Part shown: piece after piece, positions 9,722 through 18,307 of the stretch | Layout of the letters: every line of letters begins with the position of its first letter | How positions within the stretch are numbered: position 1 is the first letter of the stretch | NCBI GenBank assembly: GCA_036365515.1 | Contig: CM070874.1 | Coordinates: 28,397,862 to 28,461,861, forward strand | From: Torymus aiolomorphi | Lineage: Eukaryota; Arthropoda; Insecta; Hymenoptera; Torymidae | Direction: 5' to 3' | DNA length: 64,000 nucleotides | Notes under the pieces: model-generated | What the model saw: only the letters and a program-made list of their open reading frames with translations | What the model was told of the DNA's origin: nothing | Databases searched by the model: none | Position numbers and translations under genes: made by a program

Positions 9722-10489
9722 GTATACAAACAACGACGTCGAGGTCGCGATTTGATTAACAAATTTATTAATCGTCTTCCAGTGGAACTTCATTAACCAG
9801 GATATCAGTACTGCGGACGAGGTACTAAATTAGCAAAACGTTTAGCTCTAGGTGATAAAGGTATCAATCTACTTGATAAAGCTTGCAAAGAGAACTGAGA
9901 TAACATTGAATCTAGAAACAAGACGGATAGAGTTTTAGCAGATAAAGCGTAGCACAGAGTTAAGGCTAAAGATTCAAGTATTGGTGAGAAAGTAGCTGCT
10001 TATATAATTACAAATATTATGAAAGCCAAATCAAAACTTGGAATGGGTGTAATGAGAAAGCAATCAACGAGGTTAATCAAGATAATAAAAGCTGCTTCGA
10101 AATCAATGGTTAAAAGTAACTCTGCTCGTAAGGTAATTCTCTCTGCTTTGAAAAGTGCTCGTTCTGCTGTCAAGAAAACAGGCGGAAAACGTAAAATTAT
10201 CATTCCACGGGTTTTACTTGTACCCTCAAAAGTAGGTGGTTTCCTACCCTTTCTCGTACCAATATTCGCTGGTGTGAGTGCTGTTGGGGCTGTGGCTGAT
10301 GGTGCTGCTAGCATAGCAAAAACAGTGAATGATGCGAGTACAGCTAAAAAACAATTAGAAGAGAATCAGAGACATAACATTAAAATGGAAGAAATGGCTT
10401 TGGGGAAGGGTTTCTTTCTGAAACCATATAAAACAGGTGCACGTCTTCGCACAGGTAGTAAAAAAAAATTCAGGTTAAACAAAAAATAA
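9722..10489 (+). pseudogene. Minor capsid protein with parvovirus-type PLA2 domain
   Basis: One frame runs from about 9722 to 10489, with stops at 9794-9796, 9896-9898 and 9950-9952. The N-terminal third shows the RGRDLINKFINRLP lead-in, the calcium-loop motif YCGxGTKLAKR and the DKACKE start of the PLA2 catalytic helix. The expected His-Asp pair is destroyed (Asn, stop, Asp). The C-terminal part (KSKLGMGVMRKQS; KKTGGKRKI; a Gly/Ala-rich hydrophobic segment VGGFLPFLVPIFAGVSAVGA; NDASTAKKQLEENQRHN) is intact from 10019. In this class the PLA2-like domain is thought to help membrane passage of the particle. The original start codon is not visible. Confidence 0.85.
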
Positions 10490-10871
10490 AGCACCTCGAA
10501 GTAAGATTACCACAAAGGGCTCTCACAGATCTCGATCAAATTAAGTATGCTAAAATCTAAAAATCACATATTTTCGTGGAGTCTTTGTGCGAAATGCCTT
10601 ATCTGCAAGCGGGCCTCATGATCAAGAATCAGCTATTGTAAATTTAGATAAAGATGGGCCTGGAGCGCAATGGGTAGCATATCGCAAACGTGGAGACAAT
10701 GTAGTTTACTTTGATAGTTTCGGAGATCTTCAACCACCCATTGATTTCATGCTTTATCTACGAATGTATGAAGTTAATTATAATCATGAGAGATATCAAG
10801 ATTACAATACATTCAATTGCAGTCACCTCTGTCTCAAGTTCTTATGTAACAAGCTAGGCCGGGATATATAA
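10486..10871 (+). pseudogene. Adenain-like cysteine protease, inactivated
   Basis: Reading begins at ATA (no ATG) overlapping the preceding stop codon. It continues KHLEVRLPQRALTDLDQIKYAKI to a TAA near 10557, then shifts frame to FRGVFVRNALS, NLDKDGPGAQWVAYRKRGDNVVYFDSFGDLQPP and NCSHLCLKFL. This is the fold pattern of adenovirus-type maturation proteases in Polintons. The position before WVAY, normally the catalytic His, is Gln here. The Cys of the C-S-H-L-C block is retained. Start codon, reading frame and catalytic His are all lost. Such proteases cleave capsid precursors. Confidence 0.85.
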
Positions 10872-10914
10872 AGGCGAACGCAATGATAGTTGACTCATTC
10901 TACATTGAATAGTT

Positions 10915-11562
10915 ATGGAGAATTCACTGACGTTAAGTCTCTCCGGTAATTCATCAGTTCTCGAAGTACAGTATTTTCCACCTATTGGAACTTTTAACCT
11001 TCAGTTCTATACCAATTATCGATACGGCAATAACAAGTTTTACGAGGGTAATGAAGAATTTTTTTTTTACCACTGGTAGTTACGAGATAGAGGATGTAGC
11101 CAATTTTCTCCGTGGAACTTTAGCAGCCAAAAGTATCTGACTTAGTCTAAAGCAGAACAATAATACACTTTACAGTGTTATTAAGTGCAGTCAGCCTATT
11201 GATTTCCGTCCTCAAGATTCTATTGGTCAACTACTTGGCTTTACCAAACGCGTTCTAGAACTTAATTTCATACACAATTCAGATTTGCCCGTAGCTATCC
11301 TGAAGATCAACACGTTGCGAATCGAGTGTAATATTACTTCAGGCGCATATATAAACGGCTCTACGGTTCACACGATACACGAATTCTTTCCAGTAGTACC
11401 GCCACGAATAAGATCATTGAAGTATTCTCGCAGATCATTTACCTTCCAGTTACATTTAAGAGCATAGACCATTTACAAATACGCATAGTCGATCAAGACG
11501 GACGTTTGGTTAATTTTCGAGAAGAAGTAATCACAATCAGACTTCACATCAAACAAGTGTGA
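10915..11562 (+). pseudogene. Penton-like minor capsid protein
   Basis: The ATG at 10915 opens MENSLTLSLSGNSSVLEVQY. The frame is disturbed at a T run (about 11059-11068), meets a TGA near 11138-11140, continues with DSIGQLLGFTKRVLELN and NTLRIECNITSGAYINGSTVHTIHEFFP, shifts near 11405, then reads IIYLPVTFKSIDHLQIRIVDQDG and ends RLHIKQV at 11562. The GAYING...VHTIHEFFP and HLQIRIVDQDG blocks are those I associate with the single-jelly-roll penton protein of insect Polintons. It lies between protease and major capsid, as expected. Confidence 0.8.
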
Positions 11563-11614
11563 TGGGGATCGTTTACAATAGCAAGGTCGGTAGGGGCTAC
11601 ATAAAGAAGTCAAC

Positions 11615-12943
11615 ATGTCGAAAGCCCATCAGTCGTCATCGAGCAAGCAGAACGCTAACGCAACAAAACATTCAGTTCCTGAGAAGTCTCAGTCTAAGAG
11701 TCATCGCTGGTGGAAAATAACCTATATTTTTTTCTGTTGCCTATAAAAAGATAGAAGAAATTCTAAACATTCAGTCACCTGTAACATTTGATGAGTCAGT
11801 GGCTCACTACAAACTTTACGCACATCAGCCTTACACTACGTCATCGTTTGGAAACAGCGATGAAATTCGCATCGCCATTCAACATCAGGATTAATCTGTT
11901 CTATGATCACGAAATTCAATACATCCGGATGGTATAGCACTCCAACGTTCTATGTTAGTCAACAACGCTATCTGTCATATGTTTGAAGGAATCAGATACG
12001 AGCTAAATGCCATTGAAATTGAATAAAAATGTAGGGTTAACTACTCTCATGAAAGGTTGGGTTTCTCTCAATCCTAGACAAAAATTGGTCATCGATAACG
12101 CTGGCTCGATGTAGAAGAAACGCAAAAACTTACTAACGATGATGGTTACTCCGATCTGTCTGTACCTCTCTGCATGATTCTTGGATTTGCCGAAGATTAT
12201 AGAAAAATTTTAGTAAATGTTAAACATGAACTCATACTCACGAGATCGAGATATGATATCATTATACAGATAGCAGTAGCAAACAATACTTATGAAGAAT
12301 TTAAAATTGAGCTAACGACGATAGAGTGGTTGATGCCATATGTATTTTGTCTCCGATAAGCGAAAGATTCCTCTCTTCAATTACATTGAGAAAAACAGAC
12401 CTGTGGTTATGAGTTACCACAGCTGGGAATTTGACGAATATCCACTCCTTCCATCTTCCCCGAAACACATTTGGACTGTCAAAACATCCAATCACTTGGA
12501 AAAACCACGCATCATTATTCTTGTTTTTCGAACGAATAGAAAATCTCGGAGGCGGGTAAACGCGAGTCAGCTCGATCACTATCACTTGAGTAATGTTAAA
12601 CTCTTTTTAAATTCGCAATGTTATCCGTATGGAAATTTAAATTTAGATATAGATCGTAATCAGTACCATGTACTGTATGATATGTATGCAAATTTTCAGA
12701 GTGCTTATTATAAAAAAACTCCTAAAACTCTTGAATAAAGTAGATTTTATAAAATACTTACCTCTGATAGTAATCGATTGTTCAATACAAAACGAATCTT
12801 TGAAAAACGCTTCCGTGGACGTGTGTTTAGAGTTTGAATTGAGAAATAATTTCCTAGCTGGAAAATCGACGTATTGTCTCATTCTGCACGACCTTATCGT
12901 TCAGTATAGTCCCGTCAGAGGTGACGTGAAGAAGATTGTGTAA
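11615..12943 (+). pseudogene. Major capsid protein (double jelly roll)
   Basis: An ATG at 11615 opens a Ser/Lys/Gln-rich lead, followed by recognisable pieces in changing frames: KIEEILNIQSPVTFDESVAHY (from about 11745), ICHMFEGIRYELNAIEIE, LTTLMKGWVSLNP, GFAEDYRKILVNVKHELILTRSR (12180-12260), EWLMPYV, NVKLFLNSQCYPYGNLNLDID (12595-12655), YDMYANFQSAYY and YLPLIVIDCS, ending DVKKIV at 12943. At least four frameshifts and several stops are spread along about 440 codons. The pattern is that of the Polinton/adintovirus major capsid protein, which builds the icosahedral shell. Clearly nonfunctional. Confidence 0.86.
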
Positions 12944-12944
12944 A

Positions 12945-13403
12945 ATGAAATGCATCGTCGATATGCAGGGCTTCAAACAGCCTGGTAATGATTTCGTTTT
13001 GAAAAAACTGGGAATAGTTCCGTTAGGCGAAGACCCCCAACCTTTAATCTTTTTATTCAAGGAACCTCTTCCTTGGAAACGAGTCACCGATAAGTATAAG
13101 GAACAAAATACTTGGCTGAGGAAGGTCTATCACGATATTTCTTGGAAGTCTAGTGACCTGGAATGTTTGCATGATGTTAGTCAAGTACTCGTTATGGGCT
13201 CCATCAAGAAAAACTGGCTCGAACGTTTCAACGTTCACGATGTAACGGAGATGGATTTTCCACCGTTAGACAAGATCAAACTTGTGACAGGTTGCCCAAA
13301 CCACGAGGGTGCCTACAAAACTAGCTGTGCTCTTCATAACGTTAAACTTATGAAAAAATTCTACGAAACGTGCGCGGAAGAGACGTCTATGGATTGGGAG
13401 TAA
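12945..13403 (+). CDS. Conserved unknown downstream of the major capsid gene
   Basis: The ATG at 12945 overlaps the end of the capsid gene by one base of spacing and gives a 152-residue intact frame: MKCIVDMQGFKQPGNDFVLKK, then FLFKEPLPWKRVTDKY, NTWLRKVYHDISWKSSDLECLH, GSIKKNWLERF, and GCPNHEGAYKTSCALHNVKLMKKFYETC. It is the longest undamaged gene in the virus-like element. The opening D-x-Q-G-F and the C-terminal C/H-rich block recall a family seen repeatedly in insect genomes. The fold resembles the start of RNase-H-like exonucleases only loosely, so no activity is assigned. Confidence 0.65.
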   Translation: MKCIVDMQGFKQPGNDFVLKKLGIVPLGEDPQPLIFLFKEPLPWKRVTDKYKEQNTWLRKVYHDISWKSSDLECLHDVSQVLVMGSIKKNWLERFNVHDVTEMDFPPLDKIKLVTGCPNHEGAYKTSCALHNVKLMKKFYETCAEETSMDWE

Positions 13404-13435
13404 ATGCTTCATTAATGTCCCTGAGGTCAAACAAG

Positions 13436-13513
13436 ATGGGTCAAAACACAAGTTCAAATGCTTATACTCCTTTTCTTGATTCTAAACAGGAGAAAAAGGA
13501 GGATTCAAAATAG
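13436..13513 (+). CDS. 25-residue peptide with N-myristoylation motif
   Basis: An ATG at 13436 opens MGQNTSSNAYTPFLDSKQ followed by a Lys/Glu-rich end and TAG at 13511-13513. Gly2 with Asn4 and Ser/Thr at positions 5-7 fits the N-myristoyltransferase consensus (G-x3-S/T). It follows the 12945 gene by 32 nt on the same strand. Small myristoylated proteins occur in several DNA viruses of this general class; the assignment here rests on the motif alone. Confidence 0.4.
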   Translation: MGQNTSSNAYTPFLDSKQEKKEDSK

Positions 13514-13737
13514 AAAAAAGGATTCTCAAAAGTATTCCACGAATTCTCTACCCGAACACGATAAGTATAAAAGATTAAAATAAACTGCGATTGGATGCGT
13601 GCACTCTTGCGGTATGCATGCGCACTCTCTCGCTTTGAGCTCCCAATTTCAAATTGTCGATGCGCACGACTGTTGAGTTGTCGCGCGTGACGGAGAATTT
13701 TCGCTCGGCGAAAATCATGACTGAAAATGATGGACTG

Positions 13738-13830
13738 GTTCTAGGACAGTGTCCTAGAACGTTGGACGGTTTGTAGGAGAATGTCCCAGAACGTTGGACG
13801 GGATCTGAGACACTGTCCCAGAACCCGTCC
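13738..13830. repeat. Perfect 23-nt palindrome followed by spaced repeat units
   Basis: GTTCTAGGACA (13738-13748) and TGTCCTAGAAC (13750-13760) form a perfect 11-bp-arm palindrome around one G. The half GTCCTAGAACGTTGGACGG recurs as GTCCCAGAACGTTGGACGG 32 nt later (13783) and as GTCCCAGAACCCGTCC at 13815. It lies between the virus-like element and the Gypsy relic and could be a protein-binding array or an element end. Confidence 0.6.
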
Positions 13831-14195
13831 AGCTTACTTACTCAGATATTTTTACGAAGCTCTATGTAAAGAAAAGTTTGAGAGATTTATTATAGAATTA
13901 TGATGTATGTTAAATAAAAGAGATGTAACGGTATGAGAGGAGCGTACAATATGAATGTAAGGACGCGTGTTAGAAATATAGTACATTCATACTGTACAGT
14001 AGCGAACTATTGTAAAGGAGAAGAGCGTGCGAGTGTGCAGCGAGCAAGCTCTTACGCATGTAAGCCTCCCCACTCCTGTATATGCGTATAACGTCGCGTG
14101 ATCCGACGGGAGTGAGCGATGCTACTGCGTGCCACTGGCTTAGACTCGCGCCAAGTATGTGTCACTAGTTTAAGTTTACTGAAATAACCTTCTTT
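13831..14195. other. Noncoding region, possible Gypsy LTR remnant
   Basis: A mixed-composition stretch with no usable frame, directly upstream of the Gypsy gag-protease relic. It holds AATAAAAGAG near 13914 and a GC-richer patch from 14020. It may contain a decayed LTR or leader, but no second copy was found to prove it. Confidence 0.3.
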
Positions 14196-15190
14196 ATGAA
14201 TGTAGCCCGTCTTCCTTTTATCGTCACTTTAAGCAATGCCTCTTTGAACGCGGTAAGTCGAATCTGCAGAAGCAGAAAGGAAAACGGGATGAAGGCAATA
14301 GCCCGAGGTCTCCGAGTGAACCCTCGACCAAAATTTGACCCGATGCAACCATTGACTTGTCGAGGTTCCGGCAGGCTCGGGTACATGATGAAATACTGCT
14401 CCGATTGTGCGGGGAAAAGCCAACGGGAGTGGTTAGTCGGAACGGGCGTCGCCCCCATTGCAGAAAATGCGGTCTCTACATCCGAGCAGGAGGGTGCCGA
14501 AGCACCCACTTCCCGCACCAAAGAAGTGGAGCAGGAGGTGATAGCACCAAGAAGAGTTGAAAAAGAGGCATCGATGAAAGGAGATACACCACTCGACGAA
14601 AGAATTCCGGGTGGGACACTAGGAACTGAAGCCGCCCTGGCGATGACTTTTCAAGACGTCAGGACAAAGTCCTCCTCAGTCAGAAGCGAGGACGTGACCA
14701 CTCTACCATACGAGGCGGAAGCCCGGTGATGGTTGCAGATAGGGGTCGCGGAGTTCACACATGCTTTGTATGACCCGGGTGCATCAAGCACCGTAATGGG
14801 CCCAGTTGAGCTGTTGCTGGCGACAGCGCTCGAGAAGACGGTGATCCCGACATGCACTGGATAAGCGAAAATGATGGGAAGTATAGGCCCCTCATGAGTT
14901 ATGTGTTGCTGCCGATCACGGTGGCGGGGGTCACGAAGGATATCAGCGTGGGCATTGTGCCAAATTTGACAGAAGATTGGTACATTGGGGCGAATTTTAT
15001 TCGCGCATTTCAGGCTATCCTAGAACCCACAGATGGCCGGCTATATATAGAGAAAAGTGAAAACTATGTACAGCTGGAAGTAGCAAGTATTGCGGTAGGG
15101 ACAGCAACGTTGTTGACGGTTCAGATCGCCGACATAACCGAAACAAGGCGGCAAAATTTACGAGATCAAGTTGAACGTCGAGCATAGAAT
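14196..15190 (+). pseudogene. Ty3/Gypsy-type gag end and retropepsin relic
   Basis: The first frame (14196-14729) carries a degenerate CCHC knuckle near 14358-14399 with CX2-S-X4-Y-X4-C spacing, so the second Cys and the His are replaced. A TGA at 14727-14729 interrupts it, then WLQIGV...ALYDPGASSTVMG gives the retropepsin active site (D-P-G-A, about 14772-14783). A frameshift near 14855 leads to the ORF at 14852-15187 with VLLPITVAGVTKDISVGIVP, DWYIGANFIRAFQAILEP and a typical protease C-terminus. Reverse transcriptase and integrase are absent. This is an old internal fragment of an LTR retrotransposon. Confidence 0.72.
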
Positions 15191-15740
15191 GAACCTCGGG
15201 GCGGTACGTCCCGTTAGACGACGTTACGATCCGATGTCGGACAAATTCTGGAGAAGGAAACAGGACGCTCGACCGATGGTGGAAGCACCGATGAGCGACC
15301 CGCTTATTACGTGCGATGCAATGGCGGTGAGCCCGGGGCGCCTGTCCAAGCGAGTATAGCTACATACCCCGAAGAAGAGGTAGGCCGAGGAAAACAGCGC
15401 TACTGGCACAACCGACGGAGACCACAGCACTGTCCGCATCGAATGACACGTGGCGGGGTGCCATGAAGAAGCCGAGAGGCCATCTCAAAGGCTTGCGTAG
15501 CGGCGTATCCTTACCCGCGGAACTTTCGTTGTCGCTACGACGAGTCCGAATGAATCGAGAAGTTGAACGCGTCTAATGATCGGAGGTCCCCTTTTCTGTC
15601 CGGTTGGCAGTTTCACCATCGGACGTGAGGAAGTCTTAAGTTATCCAGCGAGATAACCATACGATGTAGTAGGGGGGTATAACGGTGAGGATCCTCGTCG
15701 TGGGTGTGAGCCCGGGCGCGTAAAGACGTACACGTGCCGA
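15191..15740. other. Gypsy-flanking sequence, fragmentary coding signal
   Basis: A short open stretch near 15367-15560 reads RRRGRPRKTALLAQP, an AT-hook-like block, then a basic tail. It may be another decayed piece of the same retroelement. No long frame, repeat or RNA gene was recognised in the rest. Confidence 0.3.
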
Positions 15741-15746
15741 CGGCCG

Positions 15747-15781
<35 letters not shown>
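15747..15781. repeat. (GA)n microsatellite
   Basis: About 17 uninterrupted GA units. An ORF reading through it is low complexity and was not kept. Confidence 0.9.
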
Positions 15782-15782
<1 letters not shown>

Positions 15783-15804
15783 CGGACCGCCAGTACATAA
15801 TAAC

Positions 15805-15973
15805 GGCTCAGACACTTAAAAAGGTACAGATAAAAGGAACAAGAATTACATGGATTTCTATATCTATATATACATCTTGTTCCTTCTGTATCTCGCTGTT
15901 CCTCATATATATAGATATAGAGTCCTATGTAATTCTTGTTCTTTTTATCTGTTCCTTTTTAAGTGTCCGAGCC
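15805..15973. repeat. Near-perfect 169-bp hairpin element
   Basis: The arm 15805-15872, starting GGCTCAGACACTTAAAAAGG, pairs with 15906-15973 with about six mismatches over 68 bp and a loop of about 33 nt. It is compact and clearly symmetrical, without ORF. It could be a MITE or a source of a miRNA-like hairpin RNA. Confidence 0.8.
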
Positions 15974-16508
15974 CTAAAGGGGCGACGATATAATTCGCCT
16001 AGCGAGGACGCGAGTGCGGATGTGCTTCTACCACCTCGTGCCTACCCATTCAGAGTGTACGTCAATCTGCGCTACAGAAAGTCAAGAAGACGCCGAGACC
16101 AGGGCAATGCGAGAAGACAACCGCTGTAAACACCCGCTCTCCCGCCTGTTCGAGCCGGATAACCATACGACGAGATTCCACGACTTATAATTCTACGCGA
16201 TGGCTGGCCAGCCAGGTAGGCTTTGAGACCATTATACCTAAGAGCGAACGCGCATAGATGCTAACTGTGCTTCTCTCTTTCCCGGATAACCGTGCGATTG
16301 TATATTTTAGTTAGCCGCGGTCAAACGGCTAGTCGGGTTCACGAATACTGCTTTTGACCTGCGCGACATTTTCTTGTTCACGTTTTTAGTTTTGTCTGGT
16401 GAGTAAACGCCGCTTTTATTTTACTTGATCTGTGGTCGCTAATCAATTTCCCGTGTTGCACTATTCCATTCCTCAAACTTTCGTTATTAAAGTTAACTTG
16501 ACGTGATT
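15974..16508. other. Mixed-composition noncoding sequence, possible LTR end
   Basis: No gene was found. The end (16480-16508), directly in front of the PBS-like sequence at 16509, could be the 3' boundary of an LTR, but no matching second LTR was found. Confidence 0.3.
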
Positions 16509-16525
16509 TGGCGCCCGTTTTCAGG
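16509..16525 (+). promoter_or_regulatory. Primer-binding-site-like sequence
   Basis: TGGCGCCCG at 16509-16517 matches the start of a tRNA-Lys-type primer-binding site used by many Gypsy/retroviral elements, and it follows a possible LTR end. No gag lies downstream, so if real it is an orphan remnant. Confidence 0.3.
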
Positions 16526-16599
16526 CGCGACGAAGCAGCGAAGCTCGCTGCCTACGAATAGGACAACGCCGGGCAGAAGCCTGGAATTGACAGCGGCTA

Positions 16600-17582
16600 C
16601 TTTTGTTAAAGGTAAGAGTAATATTGGAGAGGGTCAGTCCTGTTACAAACTATTTATAACAGTTTTCAACTTTTATAAAAGTTTTCAACTTTTATAAAAG
16701 TCTCAAATCCGGATTTTATAATCTGCTAATATCAGTTATAAATTTTTTAAAACTTTTATTCCAGAAGATCATTTCCGCCTGGGACGTTGACGAAAGATGC
16801 GAATAACGCAATACTTATTCGCAAATGCGACGGAGCTTTTGACTAAGCTGTCAAAAGCTTCGTGCAATGCACACCGCACGCAATAAATAAAAAGTGCTTA
16901 AGAACAGAGGACTTTAAACTAAACTACCATAGCTTTCGCAAAAATTAATATTTTTTAATTCTAAAAAAGGGGATGAAAGTCTCTTTTTATAGTTTTATTT
17001 TTTATTTTCAAAGTTATACGATTTTTTTAGATTATTTGATTATTGTTTCAAGAAGAGTCTGTTTTTTAACATTTTTTTAGAACAAGACTCGAAATATCCA
17101 TAACTTGAGAATTTAAACCGTTATGGTCTAATATTGTGTCTTTCTTCATATTTTCACTTTCGAAAACATGTCCTAAAATTTGAGAAAAAAACCCTGACCC
17201 GCAGGTAGTACACTCTTCTAGTAAGAGTCAAATGTGTTCAATTGTGAAATAAGTAAATTTTCACTCATTTGATTTTAGAGAATAGATATTTTGGCAGGTT
17301 TACTGAAAATTTTTTCATTTGATTTTCAATTTTGAGAAATTATTTCTTTGATACATTGTAGTTTTAATGAAAAATGCTAATTATTGGCATTAAAAATAAT
17401 ATAAGGAATTAATAGATTAAGTTCGAGGAATTCACCTACCAATGAATTGGCAATGGTTCTTTCATTATTATATTCTAGAACAATAGTTTCTAAGTTCATA
17501 AAATATTAAAATAAATACAGTAAACAAATGTTAAAAATCACATTTAATATTAAATTTTTTGCAGCTTAACTATAAAACTTAC
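16600..17582. other. AT-rich noncoding stretch
   Basis: Only short local repeats are visible (ACTTTTATAAAAGTTTTCAACTTTTATAAAAGT near 16669-16701). The minus strand was checked for the next Atg9 exon, expected to begin near VLKREPG; none was seen here. Confidence 0.45.
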
Positions 17583-18307
17583 CTCAACATAAGTGTAGAA
17601 GAAGTAAAGAACCTGCCAAAAACATATTATGGGAGAAAGTAAGAGATTCACAATACCAACCCACAATATAATTTTCGATAGAGCTCGAGCCAATTCGTGA
17701 CGCTTGTTTAATTTTTTATAGTCTTCTTTTAAATGCCAATTATTTTCGAATGGTGACCAAGGTCCACCTAATAAATTAATTAATAAAATTACCAAGTTAT
17801 CTGCTTCGTAAAATTAAAAAATTGATTATTTTGCACTTACGGAAGAATAATAATTCTAAATTGTATGTATAACCTCTTGTCATAAAAATAATATCTCCTA
17901 TAACTGGAACATTCAAATGTACAGGAATAAGAGATTTATTAATCATTGCCACTAAGTAGTTTTTAAATCTCAAAATTCTGTGATAAATATCAAGTTCTGT
18001 AAGTTCTCGTTTATGAATACACATTTCTTGTTCTTTTTGAACTTCAATAACTTTTTTTTGAACTTCATGCCATGTTAAATTATCTAGATCTTTGTCGTGA
18101 ATCTTTAAAGCAGAATTGTAGAATGATTTGATATCCAAAAAATGAATAAAATGATACAGAACTTTAATAAAACGCAAAAACCAAAATATACATGAAATAA
18201 AAACACCTGTCCAACTTAATAAATTTATGTTCGCCACACATTGTCTTGATGGTAAGACTGCATCACTTAAAGTCGTTTTATTATGATGGTTATCTGGTAA
18301 TTTGTCT
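17583..18307 (-). CDS. Atg9: Autophagy-related protein 9, two internal exons
   Basis: On the minus strand, exon A spans 18307-17841 (acceptor TTCTTTCAG; donor CC|GTAAGT). It codes TLSDAVLPSRQCVANI, a hydrophobic segment GVFISCIFWFLRFIKVLYHF, LDNLTWHEVQKKVIEVQKEQ, CIHKRELTELDIYHRILRFKNY and FMTRGYTYNLELLFF. Exon B spans 17767-17583 (acceptor TTTATTAG; donor GAG|GTAAGT) and codes GPWSPFENNWHLKEDYKKLNKRHELARAL plus the membrane segment ILWVGIVNLLLSPIICFWQVLYFF. The splice phases agree. These are highly conserved core segments of ATG9, the lipid-scramblase membrane protein of autophagosome formation. The N-terminal and C-terminal exons are not in the flanking sequence seen here, so the gene either has long repeat-filled introns or this is a partial duplicate. 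The junction codon is Arg where homologues I recall have Trp. Confidence 0.9.

Larger units (their letters stand above)
6154..13513. mobile_element. Decayed Polinton/Maverick (adintovirus-like) element
   Basis: The region contains, in order, the C-terminus of a protein-primed DNA polymerase, a small conserved gene, integrase C-terminus, a conserved unknown, packaging ATPase, minor capsid with PLA2-like domain, adenain-like protease, penton-like capsid, major capsid, an unknown and a tiny peptide. Together these are the defining set of Polinton-class virus-like elements. Two converging blocks (+ 6154-7332, - 7535-9698) are followed by a + capsid block (9722-13513). Most genes have stops or frameshifts, and the polymerase N-terminus and integrase catalytic half are absent, so the copy is dead. 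No terminal inverted repeats were found by eye; the outer limits are those of the recognised genes. Confidence 0.88.

Noticed and set aside
13831..16508. A complete Gypsy element with paired LTRs
   Set aside because: Only gag-protease sequence is recognisable, no matching LTR pair was found, and the PBS-like site lies downstream of the coding relic rather than upstream.
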